Notes under the pieces: model-generated | The model's database searches: none | Told to the model about the DNA's origin: nothing | Seen by the model: the letters and a program-made list of their open reading frames with translations, nothing else | Part shown: one piece after another, positions 43,883-52,783 of the stretch | Layout of the letters: the number at the start of each line of letters is the position of its first letter | Position numbering within the stretch: position 1 is the stretch's first letter | Translations under genes and position numbers: made by a program | NCBI RefSeq assembly: GCF_900110025.1 | Contig: NZ_FOCE01000001.1 | Location: 349,372 to 413,371 of the forward strand | Length of the DNA stretch: 64,000 nt | Direction of reading: 5' to 3' | Source: Gemmobacter aquatilis | GTDB taxonomy: Bacteria; Pseudomonadota; Alphaproteobacteria; Rhodobacterales; Rhodobacteraceae

Positions 43883-45451
43883 TCAGCCATTGACGATTTT
43901 CAGATCAGGGCCATCCTGCGCCCCAAGGATCATGTTCAGAAATGCAGCCTCTTCGGCGGTGCAGTTCTGATCCGGCATTGCACCAAAGCTGGCCGCCGCC
44001 GCCAGTATGCGCGCCGGGGCATCCGGCAGCGCAGCCGGGCCGCAAAGCCGGAACGAGGCAGGCGACAAAGGTCCGAAGACCAAGGCACGTTTCAGCGCGG
44101 GGAAGGCTGCCAGATCCGGCTCTGCCTGCAGGCGACGGGCAAAGTCGATCGCCGCAATGTGCATCGGCTGGGCCATGCCTGCTGCCTCGGGCGTCCAACC
44201 TGACAGCGCCTCGGCCAGTTCGACGCGGGACGGGTGTTGCCCGCTGGTGGCAAAACATTGGGCGATCCAGCGCGCCTGAAGTTCCAGCACCGGAAAGTAA
44301 GGGCCTACCAGATCATAAAGCCCGAGGAAGGCGAGCCCCTCCAGATCGGGATGGAAGGTCTGTGCGGCAAGCCGCAGTGCCGTCCCGTGGCCGTCGGCTG
44401 CAAGGCCAAGGGCGTCTGCGATCGCGGGGGCGCAAAATGGCAGGGCGATGCGGTAACCCGTGCCCAGAAGGATTGCATCCACCTCGGCCTCTGTGCCATC
44501 GGTGAAGATGACCTTCTGGTCTTCGATATGGTCGATCCACGGGCGCACGGCGATGCGCCCCTCGGCCACGGCGGGCAAGAAGCCTTGCGACTGTGCAATC
44601 CCGGCGACGGCGATATCGGGATCGGGGTGCCGCGCGCCAAACTGCGCCGGGTTGCCTGCGATGCCCAGAACCTTGGCCTTCAATCCTTCCATCATCGCAG
44701 GGAAGGGCAGAGCCTCGCTGGCCAGTGCGGCGGCACGGTTGAACATCACATGATCCGTCGGCACACCGGCAACCAGCTTCGGCAGGATATAACGCTGCCG
44801 ACGATAGCTGGCGATGACACTGGCCGCCCCGCCGGTTGCCAGATCGGCCGCGATTTCCAGCGCGCTGATCGAACAGCCCGCAACAAGCACGCGCGCATCA
44901 CGGAAAGCGGCCGATCCGGTGTAGCTGGCCGCATGCTGCGCCCCGAACCTGCCAGAAAAGCGTTCCAGTCCGGGCAGATCGGGAAGCATGGGCGCGCGAT
45001 GGCGGCCTGTTGCGATGATGACCCGCGTAAAGCCATATTCTTGCGGATCGGGGGCTGCCGTCACAATCGTCCAACCACCTGCGGAACACCGCTCCAGCCG
45101 CTGGACGGGATGGTTCAACCGCAGATGCGCAAGCAGGCCATGGTGATCCGCATAGCGTACAAGATAGGCCTGCATCTGATCCTGCCGCGCATAGCTGGCC
45201 ACCTCGGGCAGATGATCGAGATCGGAAAAGGCGGTCATGATGCGGCTGGTATTGGTGCGCATCCCGGTCCAGGTGCCGCTGCCCGTCGCGTCCGTGTTCC
45301 ACTGGCCGCCAAGGGCAGCGGCGGCTTCGAAGATGACGGGTGTGAATCCGGCCTGTTTCAGCCAGCGTGCGGCGACCAGCCCGGCCGGACCCGCGCCGAT
45401 GATGGCAACGCGGCGGTCATCCCCCGCGCCGAGGTTCTGCATGTGTGGCAT
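43883..45451 (-). CDS. Flavin-containing monooxygenase-like protein
   Basis: A 522-residue flavoprotein. FAD-binding VAIIGAGPAGLVAARWL lies at about 15-31, the NADPH-site region is VLVAGCSISALEIAADL, and TGYRIALPF is the FMO/BVMO-type C-terminal motif. The linker FSGRFGAQHAASY resembles the FxGxxxHxxxY/W signature but with two extra residues before His, so FMO-type oxygenation is likely but not certain. Substrate unknown. Divergent from the PPOX gene by 130 bp. Confidence 0.8.
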   Translation of the reverse strand: MPHMQNLGAGDDRRVAIIGAGPAGLVAARWLKQAGFTPVIFEAAAALGGQWNTDATGSGTWTGMRTNTSRIMTAFSDLDHLPEVASYARQDQMQAYLVRYADHHGLLAHLRLNHPVQRLERCSAGGWTIVTAAPDPQEYGFTRVIIATGRHRAPMLPDLPGLERFSGRFGAQHAASYTGSAAFRDARVLVAGCSISALEIAADLATGGAASVIASYRRQRYILPKLVAGVPTDHVMFNRAAALASEALPFPAMMEGLKAKVLGIAGNPAQFGARHPDPDIAVAGIAQSQGFLPAVAEGRIAVRPWIDHIEDQKVIFTDGTEAEVDAILLGTGYRIALPFCAPAIADALGLAADGHGTALRLAAQTFHPDLEGLAFLGLYDLVGPYFPVLELQARWIAQCFATSGQHPSRVELAEALSGWTPEAAGMAQPMHIAAIDFARRLQAEPDLAAFPALKRALVFGPLSPASFRLCGPAALPDAPARILAAAASFGAMPDQNCTAEEAAFLNMILGAQDGPDLKIVNG

Positions 45452-45581
45452 GAAGGGTTCTGCTCCTTGAAATCTCGGGCATTTCTACGCCGTGGCAGAA
45501 GATCCGGCTTCCTAAGTAGTTGCTAAAGGTGCGCGGAATGATGCTAAGATTTTCCTACTTTTCCGGGATCGAGGTCGGCGC

Positions 45582-46046
45582 ATGAGGATTGACGACACCA
45601 TCGCCACGTTCATTTCCGGGCAGGTGATGATCGGCCTTGCGACGGTCGACTGGACAGGTCAGGCCAGCATTGCCCGCAGTGTGGGCGCACGCGTCGGTGA
45701 AGGCGGGGCGACCATTGACCTGTTGATTTCGGCCACCCAGTGGCGGAACGCGGTTGAAAATCTCGCTGCGAATGGGGCGTTAGCCGTGACGTTTTCAAGC
45801 CCGGCAGACTATGTGACCTATCAGATCAAGGGACAGGCGACAGTTGCCGGTGCCGGTGCCGATGAAATGGCGCTGGCGCAGGGCTATGTCGCCGGGATGC
45901 GTGACAGGCTTGCAGCACTTGGTGTGCCGCCGGACGTGTCGGCCCAGTGGTTCTGTGTGGAGGATCTGCAGATTGTGCGGCTCCGACCCAGCCTTGTTTT
46001 TGTACAGACGCCGGGGCCGCGCGCAGGCGAGGCCATCGCAACATGA
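45582..46046 (+). CDS. PPOX-family FMN-binding split-barrel protein
   Basis: A 154-residue protein with a pyridoxamine-phosphate-oxidase-like split barrel (GQVMIGLATVDWTGQASIARSVG, TIDLLISATQWRNAVENLAANG). The family binds FMN, F420 or haem; ligand not predictable here. Its stop overlaps the next start as ATGA, and the next protein begins with a related fold, so the two may act together. Confidence 0.75.
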   Translation: MRIDDTIATFISGQVMIGLATVDWTGQASIARSVGARVGEGGATIDLLISATQWRNAVENLAANGALAVTFSSPADYVTYQIKGQATVAGAGADEMALAQGYVAGMRDRLAALGVPPDVSAQWFCVEDLQIVRLRPSLVFVQTPGPRAGEAIAT

Positions 46047-47401
46047 CCGTCGGGCATTTGCCAGAGGCCTGTTTCGAGGGGGTCATTCCATCCCTTGTAG
46101 CGACGGTTGGCCCGGACGGGTTGCCGAATATCGCCTATCTGTCGCAGGTGTTGCGGCTTGATGACAGGCAGGTCGGGTTGTCGAACCAGTTTTTCGGCAA
46201 AACCGCTGTCAATCTGCAGGCGAACCCGCGCGCAGCGCTTCTGGTTGTCGATGGGATGACCGGCGCGCAATTCGAGCTGGCTGCCGTCTTTGACGCAAGG
46301 CTGGACCACGGCCCGCTGTTCGACGGGCTCAAGGCACAGCTTGACGCCGATTTCGCAGTGTTCGGGTTGAACGAGATCATGCGCCTGCGCGCTGTTGACG
46401 TGTTCACGGTGCAGGGGGTGCGGCCCATTCCCGGGCCGGTGCTGCCTCGCGCCGCGCCGCGCCCCGTGCCGAACCTTGCCGCAGTTGCGCAGGTGGCCGA
46501 AAGGATCGCCTCTGTGACAGAGGTTGAACAGATCCTTGATGCGACCCTTGAGGGCACTTGCGGGGTGCTCGGTTGTGGAGCGGCCATCCTGTTCATCGCC
46601 GACGCACAAAGCGAAAGTCTGGCCGCACTCGCCAGTCATGGTTATGCCCAATCCGGTGTCGGCGCCGAAGTCGGGCCACAGCCGGGTTTGATCCGCATTG
46701 CCGCAGCAACCCGCTGTGCGGTGCGGCTGAACGATCTCAGCCGCAGCAAGCGCATGGTTGGTGCCGTCCGCGCGGCCTGTGCGCCGGGGGATGACGCAAT
46801 CCCGCTGCCCGCTTTGCCCGAGGCGCAAAGCCAGATCGCAATCCCCCTGATCTGGCACAACAGCCTGATCGGCGTTCTGTTCGCCGAAAGCCGCCAGCGC
46901 CTTGCGTTCAGCGCCGAGGCGGTCGGCGCCGCGAAGATCATCGCATTTCAGGTCGCAGCGGCGCTGTCGGCGGCAGATCAGCCGGGCGAGGCGGAAGCCC
47001 TGGCCGAACCTCAACTTGCGGCGGCCGAACATGCGCAGCCGGGCGCGCCGGTGATCCTGACGCATCACAGCCATGACGACAGCGTTTTTCTGAATGGGCA
47101 TTATGTAACGCGGGGGGTGGCCGGGCGGCTGCTGATCGTCATGGCGCAGGAGCTTCTGCGATCAGGGCGCACGGAGTTCACAAATATGGAACTGCGCCGG
47201 ATGCAGGATCTGAAACTGCCGGATTTCAAGGATAATCTTGAAACGCGACTGCTGCTTTTGCGCAGGCGGCTGGACGAGCGGGAAATGCCGCTGCGGCTCA
47301 GGCGTGTCGGTCGTGGCCGGGTCCGACTGGAGGCGACCACCGGCATTCGTCTGGCCAGCGCAGACGCGGGGGCTTTTCGCGGTGCCGAAACCGGGCGGTG
47401 A
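46043..47401 (+). CDS. PPOX-GAF fusion protein with C-terminal output domain
   Basis: A 452-residue protein. Residues about 1-125 form a PPOX split barrel (IPSLVATVGPDGLPNIAYLS, VGLSNQFFGKTAVNLQANP), about 150-315 a GAF domain (VEQILDATLEGTCGVLGCGAAILFI ... IPLIWHNSLIGVLFAES), and about 350-450 a helical region that could be a winged-helix output. This looks like a flavin/redox sensor with a regulatory end, but DNA binding is unproven. ATG 46043 overlaps the preceding stop. Confidence 0.75.
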   Translation: MTVGHLPEACFEGVIPSLVATVGPDGLPNIAYLSQVLRLDDRQVGLSNQFFGKTAVNLQANPRAALLVVDGMTGAQFELAAVFDARLDHGPLFDGLKAQLDADFAVFGLNEIMRLRAVDVFTVQGVRPIPGPVLPRAAPRPVPNLAAVAQVAERIASVTEVEQILDATLEGTCGVLGCGAAILFIADAQSESLAALASHGYAQSGVGAEVGPQPGLIRIAAATRCAVRLNDLSRSKRMVGAVRAACAPGDDAIPLPALPEAQSQIAIPLIWHNSLIGVLFAESRQRLAFSAEAVGAAKIIAFQVAAALSAADQPGEAEALAEPQLAAAEHAQPGAPVILTHHSHDDSVFLNGHYVTRGVAGRLLIVMAQELLRSGRTEFTNMELRRMQDLKLPDFKDNLETRLLLLRRRLDEREMPLRLRRVGRGRVRLEATTGIRLASADAGAFRGAETGR

Positions 47402-47422
47402 TGGCAGCATGTTGAGGCCCGC

Positions 47423-47716
47423 TCAGGCGTCGGGGGCGCCGTCCACGATGACCACATGTGCGATGCAGGCGCCGTCGCGGTTGGCCTTGGCTGCCTGATA
47501 TTCCGCCGAGGCATAGCAGGCCCGTGCGGCGGCAAGGTCGGGGAAGACGATGAGAACGTGCCGATCTAGCGCCGGGCCTTCCAGCACATCGGATTCGCCC
47601 CCCCGGGCAAGGAAGCGGCCACCAAAGCGGGCAATGGCGGCAGGGGTGGCGGCCCGATACTGCGCATAGCGCTCCGGGTCAGTGACGGTGACATGGGCGA
47701 TCCAGTAGGCAGGCAT
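47423..47716 (-). CDS. DUF1330-family protein
   Basis: A 97-residue ferredoxin-like-fold protein: MPAYWIAHVTVTDPERYAQY, FLARGG, LIVFPDLAAARACYASAEYQ, all typical DUF1330 blocks. Function unknown. Convergent with the PPOX-GAF gene, 21 bp apart. Confidence 0.88.
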   Translation of the reverse strand: MPAYWIAHVTVTDPERYAQYRAATPAAIARFGGRFLARGGESDVLEGPALDRHVLIVFPDLAAARACYASAEYQAAKANRDGACIAHVVIVDGAPDA

Positions 47717-47740
47717 CAGATCAGGTGCTCCTTGCGGATT

Positions 47741-47860
47741 TCAGCGGGCGGGGGGCATATTGCCTTTGGCTGCGGGCGGCTGTGAGGGGCGTGGCCCCAC
47801 CATTTTCCCGAACGCCGACAGCAAGGCCGGGGCCAAGCCAGATACAGGCGCGTCGGTCAT
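47741..47860 (-). CDS. Possible 39-residue peptide
   Basis: Frame MTDAPVSGLAPALLSAFGK ... NMPPAR between pcaR and the DUF1330 gene. No clear ribosome site. It might be translated ahead of DUF1330, but composition alone does not prove it. Confidence 0.2.
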   Translation of the reverse strand: MTDAPVSGLAPALLSAFGKMVGPRPSQPPAAKGNMPPAR

Positions 47861-47949
47861 GGGCGATCCACTGCTTGGCAGGCTAGGGCGTGAAGGGGGC
47901 GTTTGCAAGGTGGTTTGGTAGACTGTCTTATGGTATTCCATAATTGACC

Positions 47950-48708
47950 TCAGCGCAGCACCCTGCGCAGGGCGTCCTGCACCCGCAGCATCGCGGGCAG
48001 ATACAGACGCGGCAAATCTTCTGGCGCCGCCTGAACGGCCGCAACCCCGGTGTTGAGTGCGGCCACAACCCGCCCCCGCGCATCCAGCAGCGGCACCGCC
48101 AGCGAACGCAGGCCCAACTCTACCTCTTGGTCGATCACCGCATGGCCTTCGGCGCGGACCTGTGCCAGACGGGCCATGATCTCGTCCGGGGTGGCGAGGC
48201 TGAAGGGCGTGCGCGGCGCCAGATCCGAACGGTCGAGCAAGGCGCGGGCCTCGGCCTCGGGCAGGGCGGCCAGCAGAACCCGCCCCATCGAGGTGCAATG
48301 CGCTGGCAGACGCGAACCGGGCATCAGGCCGATGGTCATCACCCGCCGCTGTGCCGCCCGCGCGACATAGACGATTTCGGTTTCGTCCAGCACGGCGACC
48401 GAACAGCTTTGGCCGATCTGCTCCGACAACTGGTCCAGCCAGGGCTGCACAAGTTGCGGCAGCGCCATGGAGGCCAGCGCGCCCATGCCCAGCCGCAACA
48501 CCCGCGGCGTCAGGGTGAAGAACTTGCCGTCGTAATCGGCATAGCCCAGCTCGTGCAGGGTCAGCAGGCAACGCCGCGCCGTCGCGCGGTCCAGCCCGGT
48601 CATCTCGGCAACCTCGGCGATGGCGAGTCGCGGGCGTTCGGCGCGGAAACATTCGATGACGCGCAGACCCTTGGCCAATGAGGCGATCATGTCGGTTTTG
48701 TTCAGCAT
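47950..48708 (-). CDS. pcaR: IclR-family regulator PcaR-like
   Basis: A 252-residue IclR regulator. The winged helix (IASLAKGLRVIECFRAERPRLAIAEVAEMTGLDRATARRCLLTL, about 7-50) and effector domain (SMGRVLLAALP, AHCTS) are typical of PcaR/PobR. It is divergent from pcaIJF, which it should control in response to beta-ketoadipate. ATG 48708 gives MLNKTDMIASLAKGL, like known PcaR starts; 48768 and 48690 are alternatives. An operator-like repeat overlaps this start. Confidence 0.88.
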   Translation of the reverse strand: MLNKTDMIASLAKGLRVIECFRAERPRLAIAEVAEMTGLDRATARRCLLTLHELGYADYDGKFFTLTPRVLRLGMGALASMALPQLVQPWLDQLSEQIGQSCSVAVLDETEIVYVARAAQRRVMTIGLMPGSRLPAHCTSMGRVLLAALPEAEARALLDRSDLAPRTPFSLATPDEIMARLAQVRAEGHAVIDQEVELGLRSLAVPLLDARGRVVAALNTGVAAVQAAPEDLPRLYLPAMLRVQDALRRVLR

Positions 48709-48728
48709 CCGCACAGCATTCTGCGGAT
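48707..48728. promoter_or_regulatory. Operator-like inverted repeat at the pcaR start
   Basis: ATCCGCA / TGCGGAT, perfect 7-bp arms with an 8-bp spacer, overlapping the pcaR start codon, with a third ATCCGCA-type half-site at about 48745. Probably the PcaR site controlling both pcaR and pcaIJF. Confidence 0.5.
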
Positions 48729-48827
48729 ATTGAACAAATGTCAACATCCGCACGAAATTGCTATCCACTCGCCCCGACCGTGCCTAGGGTCCGGCGAGCG
48801 AAGCCTTTCGCTGCAAAAGGAGATCCC

Positions 48828-49550
48828 ATGGACAAACGCATTGCCACATTGGCCGAGGCGGTCGCCGGAATCGGCGATGGCGCCACGGTGATGATCGGCG
48901 GGTTCGGCGGCTCTGGCGCGCCGATCGAGCTGATTCACGCGCTGATCGACAGGTTTCTGGCGACCGGCAGCCCGAAAGACCTGACCGTCATCAACAACAA
49001 CGCGGGCAATGGCCATGTCGGCATCGCGGCGATGATCGAACAGGGCATGGTGCGCAAGATGATCTGTTCCTTCCCACGGTCCGCCGATCCGCGGGTGTTC
49101 ACCGAACGGTATCTGGCGGGGCAAATCGCGCTGGAACTGGTGCCGCAGGGCACATTGGCCGAACGCATCCGCGCGGGCGGGGCGGGGATTCCGGCGTTTT
49201 ACACCCCCACGAGCTTTGGCACCGATCTGGCCGAGGGCAAGCCGGTGGCCGAATTCGACGGGCGGTCCTATGTGCAGGAACGCTGGCTGAAAGCCGATGT
49301 CGCGCTGATCAAGGCGGAGCTGGGCGACCCCCATGGCAACCTGACCTATCGGATGGCGGCGCGGAATTTCAACCCGCTGATGTGCATGGCGGCGGAGCGC
49401 ACGGTTGTGCAGGTCAGCCGCATCGTGCCGCTGGGCGGCATTGACCCCGAAGCGGTGGTGACCCCGGGCATCTTTGTCTCGGCGCTCGTCGAAGTGTCTG
49501 AACCGCAGCAGGAAGAACTGCTCAACCGTGCCGGAGCGACCTATCCATGA
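48828..49550 (+). CDS. pcaI: 3-oxoadipate CoA-transferase subunit A
   Basis: A 240-residue alpha subunit that, with PcaJ, moves CoA from succinyl-CoA to beta-ketoadipate. It has GATVMIGGFGGSGAPIELI (CoA-transferase signature 1) and NNNAGNGHVGIAAMIEQGMV. ATG 48828 has AAAAGGAGA 6 bases upstream. Its stop overlaps pcaJ by 4 bp. Confidence 0.93.
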   Translation: MDKRIATLAEAVAGIGDGATVMIGGFGGSGAPIELIHALIDRFLATGSPKDLTVINNNAGNGHVGIAAMIEQGMVRKMICSFPRSADPRVFTERYLAGQIALELVPQGTLAERIRAGGAGIPAFYTPTSFGTDLAEGKPVAEFDGRSYVQERWLKADVALIKAELGDPHGNLTYRMAARNFNPLMCMAAERTVVQVSRIVPLGGIDPEAVVTPGIFVSALVEVSEPQQEELLNRAGATYP

Positions 49551-50221
49551 CCCTGACCAAACTTTCCAACGCACAGATCGCCTGGCGCGCGGCGCAGGAC
49601 ATTGCGGATGGCGCCTATGTCAATCTGGGCATCGGCTTTCCCGAAATGGTGGCGAAGTTCCAGCCGCCCGGGCGGCAGGCGATCTTTCACACCGAAAACG
49701 GCGTGCTGGATTTCGGCGAGGCCCCGCCTGAAGGGCAGGAAGACTGGGATCTGATCAATGCGGGCAAGAAGGCGGTCACGCTGAAGCCCGGCTCGGCGTT
49801 TTTCCATCATGCCGACAGCTTTGCGATGGTGCGGGGCGGGCATCTGGATGTGGCGATTCTCGGCGCCTATCAGGTGGCGCAGACCGGCGATCTGGCGAAC
49901 TGGAGCACCGGGCCGAAAGGCGTGCCTGCCGTGGGCGGCGCCATGGATCTGGTGCATGGCGCCAAGCGTGTGGCGGTGATCACCGAGCATGTCACCAAGG
50001 ACGGCAAGCCCAAACTGGTAGAGCGCTGCACCCTGCCGCTGACCGGGGTCGGCTGTGTGACGCGGGTCTATACCAGCCTCGCGGTGATCGACATCGAAGG
50101 TGGCCGCTTCGTGCTGCGTGAAAAACTGCCGGCGTTGTCGCTGGATGAACTGCAATCCCTGACCGGCGCTGCGCTCTTGCTGCAAGGCGATGTCGGCGAC
50201 CTGATCGTGCCGGAGCTGTGA
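49547..50221 (+). CDS. pcaJ: 3-oxoadipate CoA-transferase subunit B
   Basis: A 224-residue beta subunit with the catalytic glutamate Glu50 in FHTENGVLDFG, preceded by VNLGIGFPEMVA, and GGAMDLVHGAKRVAVITEHV later. Coupled to pcaI by ATGA overlap, one base before pcaF. Confidence 0.95.
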   Translation: MTLTKLSNAQIAWRAAQDIADGAYVNLGIGFPEMVAKFQPPGRQAIFHTENGVLDFGEAPPEGQEDWDLINAGKKAVTLKPGSAFFHHADSFAMVRGGHLDVAILGAYQVAQTGDLANWSTGPKGVPAVGGAMDLVHGAKRVAVITEHVTKDGKPKLVERCTLPLTGVGCVTRVYTSLAVIDIEGGRFVLREKLPALSLDELQSLTGAALLLQGDVGDLIVPEL

Positions 50222-50222
50222 C

Positions 50223-51422
50223 ATGACCGACGTTTTCATCTGTGACTATATCCGCACGCCGATCGGGCGGTTTGGCGGGGCGCTGTCTTCGGTACGGGCC
50301 GATGATCTGGGCGCGGTGCCGTTGCGGGCGCTGATGGCGCGCAACGCCGGGGTGGACTGGGCGGCGGTCGATGACGTGATCTTCGGCTGCGCCAATCAGG
50401 CGGGCGAGGATAACCGCAATGTCGCACGCATGTCGGCGCTGCTGGCAGGCCTGCCGGTGACGGTCAGCGGCACAACGATCAACCGGCTGTGCGGATCGGG
50501 CATGGACGCAGTGATCATGGCAGCACGGGCGATCAAGGCGGGCGAGGCCGAGCTGATCGTTGCGGGCGGCGTGGAAAGCATGAGCCGCGCGCCCTTCGTG
50601 ATGCCCAAGGCGGAAACCGCCTTTTCCCGCAGTGCGGAAATCCACGATACGACCATCGGCTGGCGCTTCATCAACCCGCTGATGAAGGCGCAATATGGCG
50701 TCGATTCCATGCCGCAGACCGGGCAGAATGTTGCCGACGACTTTGGCATCAGCCGGGCGGCGCAGGATGCGATGGCATTGTCCAGTCAGGCCAAGGCCGC
50801 TGTGGCACAGGCCAACGGGCGGCTGGCGCTGGAAATCACGCCGGTCACCATCCCACAGCGCAAGGGCGATGCACTGGTGGTGGACCGCGACGAACATCCC
50901 CGCGCCACCACGCCCGAGGCACTGGCCAAGCTGAAGCCGCTGTTTCCCAACGGCTCGGTCACGGCGGGCAATGCCAGTGGCGTGAATGACGGGGCGGCGG
51001 CGCTGATCCTCGCCAGTGCTGCGGCGGCGCAGCGCCATGGCCTGACGCCCATTGCCCGGGTGCTGGGCGGCGGCATGGCGGGGGTGGAGCCGCGCATCAT
51101 GGGGTTCGGCCCGGCGCCCGCGTCGAAAAAGCTGATGGCGCGGCTGGGTCTGGGGCAGGCCGATTTCGACGTGATCGAGTTGAACGAGGCTTTTGCTGCG
51201 CAGGGGCTGGCCACCCTCCGCGATCTGGGCATCGCCGATGATGACCCGCGGGTGAACCCCAATGGCGGGGCCATTGCGCTGGGCCATCCGCTGGGCATGT
51301 CGGGTGCCCGGTTGACGGGCACGGCCGCGCTGGAGCTGTTGCAGACGGGCGGCAAGCGTGCGTTGGCGACCATGTGCATCGGGGTCGGCCAGGGCATCGC
51401 CATCGCGTTGGAGCGGGTCTGA
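50223..51422 (+). CDS. pcaF: 3-oxoadipyl-CoA thiolase
   Basis: A 399-residue thiolase cleaving beta-ketoadipyl-CoA to succinyl-CoA and acetyl-CoA. The active-site nucleophile is Cys90 in NRLCGSGMDAV, with GGVESMSRAPFVMPK, NPNGGAIALGHPLGMSGAR and the C-terminal CIGVGQGIA. Paired with pcaIJ, it completes the last steps of aromatic degradation; the earlier pca genes are not in the window. Confidence 0.95.
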   Translation: MTDVFICDYIRTPIGRFGGALSSVRADDLGAVPLRALMARNAGVDWAAVDDVIFGCANQAGEDNRNVARMSALLAGLPVTVSGTTINRLCGSGMDAVIMAARAIKAGEAELIVAGGVESMSRAPFVMPKAETAFSRSAEIHDTTIGWRFINPLMKAQYGVDSMPQTGQNVADDFGISRAAQDAMALSSQAKAAVAQANGRLALEITPVTIPQRKGDALVVDRDEHPRATTPEALAKLKPLFPNGSVTAGNASGVNDGAAALILASAAAAQRHGLTPIARVLGGGMAGVEPRIMGFGPAPASKKLMARLGLGQADFDVIELNEAFAAQGLATLRDLGIADDDPRVNPNGGAIALGHPLGMSGARLTGTAALELLQTGGKRALATMCIGVGQGIAIALERV

Positions 51423-51465
51423 CAGGTTCGGGCGGGGCATTGTGATGCCCCGCCCGCCTGCGTTT
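51423..51465 (+). terminator. Terminator of pcaIJF
   Basis: Perfect 11-bp stem GGGCGGGGCAT / ATGCCCCGCCC with loop TGTG (51430-51455), extended by CAGG/CCTG, then CGTTT. Confidence 0.75.
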
Positions 51466-51610
51466 GCCGCCTCTGCCGACGCAAAGTGATTCTCGGCGTC
51501 AGGCCGCTTGAATTTCAGGTGCGACGGACGAATCACTGCCCTCCGACGGCTGGGGAGAATGCCATTCTATAATTACGACAAAATTGAGCGTGATTTTCCT
51601 GTTGAAAATA

Positions 51611-51627
51611 TCGACTACTTGTGTCGA
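51611..51627. promoter_or_regulatory. Inverted repeat upstream of the sulfate-binding-protein gene
   Basis: TCGAC-N7-GTCGA, 35 bp before the start, inside the only AT-rich segment of the 240-bp gap. A candidate operator for the sulfate operon; the regulator is unknown. Confidence 0.35.
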
Positions 51628-51662
51628 GATTAATGCACAAACTGCATTCACAGGAGAACGCC

Positions 51663-52775
51663 ATGTTCAGAACGATCAAGGTGACCGAGCATATCTTCGC
51701 CCAAGGCGCCGTGGTGAACGAGCTGCCCGATGGCCGTCTGGAAATTTCGACCGGTCGTCAGGTTCATGTCGGCTGGCCGGTACCGCGGATCGTGCGGGGC
51801 GTCGTGGCCTCGGCACTGGCGGCGCTGCTGATTGCGGCCACACCGCAGGCCGAAGCCGAAACCCTGTTGAATGTCAGCTATGACCCCACGCGCGAGTTGT
51901 ACCGTGAGGTCAACGAGGCCTTCACCGCGCAATGGCTGGCAGCGGGTCACGAGGCACCGCAGATCGAAACCTCTCATGGCGGATCGGGGGCGCAGGCGCG
52001 GGCGGTGATCGACGGGCTTTCGGCGCAAGTGGTGACGCTGGCGCTGGCCTCGGACATCGACAAGATCGCCAAGGCGGGCAAGCTGCCGGAAGACTGGCAG
52101 GCGAAACTGCCGCATAATTCGTCCCCCTACACCTCGACCATCGTGTTCCTGGTGCGTGAGGGCAACCCGAAGGGGGTGAAGGACTGGGGTGATCTGGTGG
52201 CCGACGGGGTAGAGGTGATCACGCCGAACCCGAAAACCAGTGGCGGCGCGCGCTGGAACTATCTGGCCGCCTGGGCCTGGGCCGAAAAGAACGGCCAAGA
52301 CCCCAAGACCTTCGTGGGCGACCTGTTCAAACATGTGCCGGTGCTGGACAGCGGCGCACGTGGGGCGACCACGACCTTTGCCCAGCGGGGCATCGGTGAC
52401 GTGCTGCTGGCCTGGGAAAACGAAGCGCATCTGGCGCTGAAGGAACTGGGCGAGGATCAGTTCGACATCGTGGTGCCTTCGGTTTCGGTTCTGGCAGAAC
52501 CGCCGGTCGCGCTGGTGGAGGGCAATATCGGGTCTGACACCCAACGCGAACTGGCCACGGCCTATCTGGATTTCCTCTACAGCCCCGAAGGGCAGGCGAT
52601 TGCCTTCCGCAACTTCTATCGCGCCTGGGACAGCTCGTTGGCCGATCCGGCGGATGTGGCCCGCTTCCCGAAGCTGGATCTGGTGGACATCGCGCATTTC
52701 GGCGGCTGGGCCAAAGCACAACCTGAACATTTCGGCGACGGCGGCATCTTCGACCAGATCTATACCGCGAAGTGA
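51663..52775 (+). CDS. sbp: Sulfate/thiosulfate ABC transporter binding protein with N-terminal extension
   Basis: A 370-residue periplasmic binding protein of the Sbp/CysP family: [51 protein letters not shown]. The signal segment ([21 protein letters not shown]) is preceded by an unusual 45-residue cytoplasmic extension ([20 protein letters not shown] and onward). ATG 51663 has CAGGAGAACGCC upstream, so the extension is translated. First gene of sbp-cysTWA. Confidence 0.92.
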   Translation: MFRTIKVTEHIFAQGAVVNELPDGRLEISTGRQVHVGWPVPRIVRGVVASALAALLIAATPQAEAETLLNVSYDPTRELYREVNEAFTAQWLAAGHEAPQIETSHGGSGAQARAVIDGLSAQVVTLALASDIDKIAKAGKLPEDWQAKLPHNSSPYTSTIVFLVREGNPKGVKDWGDLVADGVEVITPNPKTSGGARWNYLAAWAWAEKNGQDPKTFVGDLFKHVPVLDSGARGATTTFAQRGIGDVLLAWENEAHLALKELGEDQFDIVVPSVSVLAEPPVALVEGNIGSDTQRELATAYLDFLYSPEGQAIAFRNFYRAWDSSLADPADVARFPKLDLVDIAHFGGWAKAQPEHFGDGGIFDQIYTAK

Positions 52776-52783
52776 GGCCCGGC

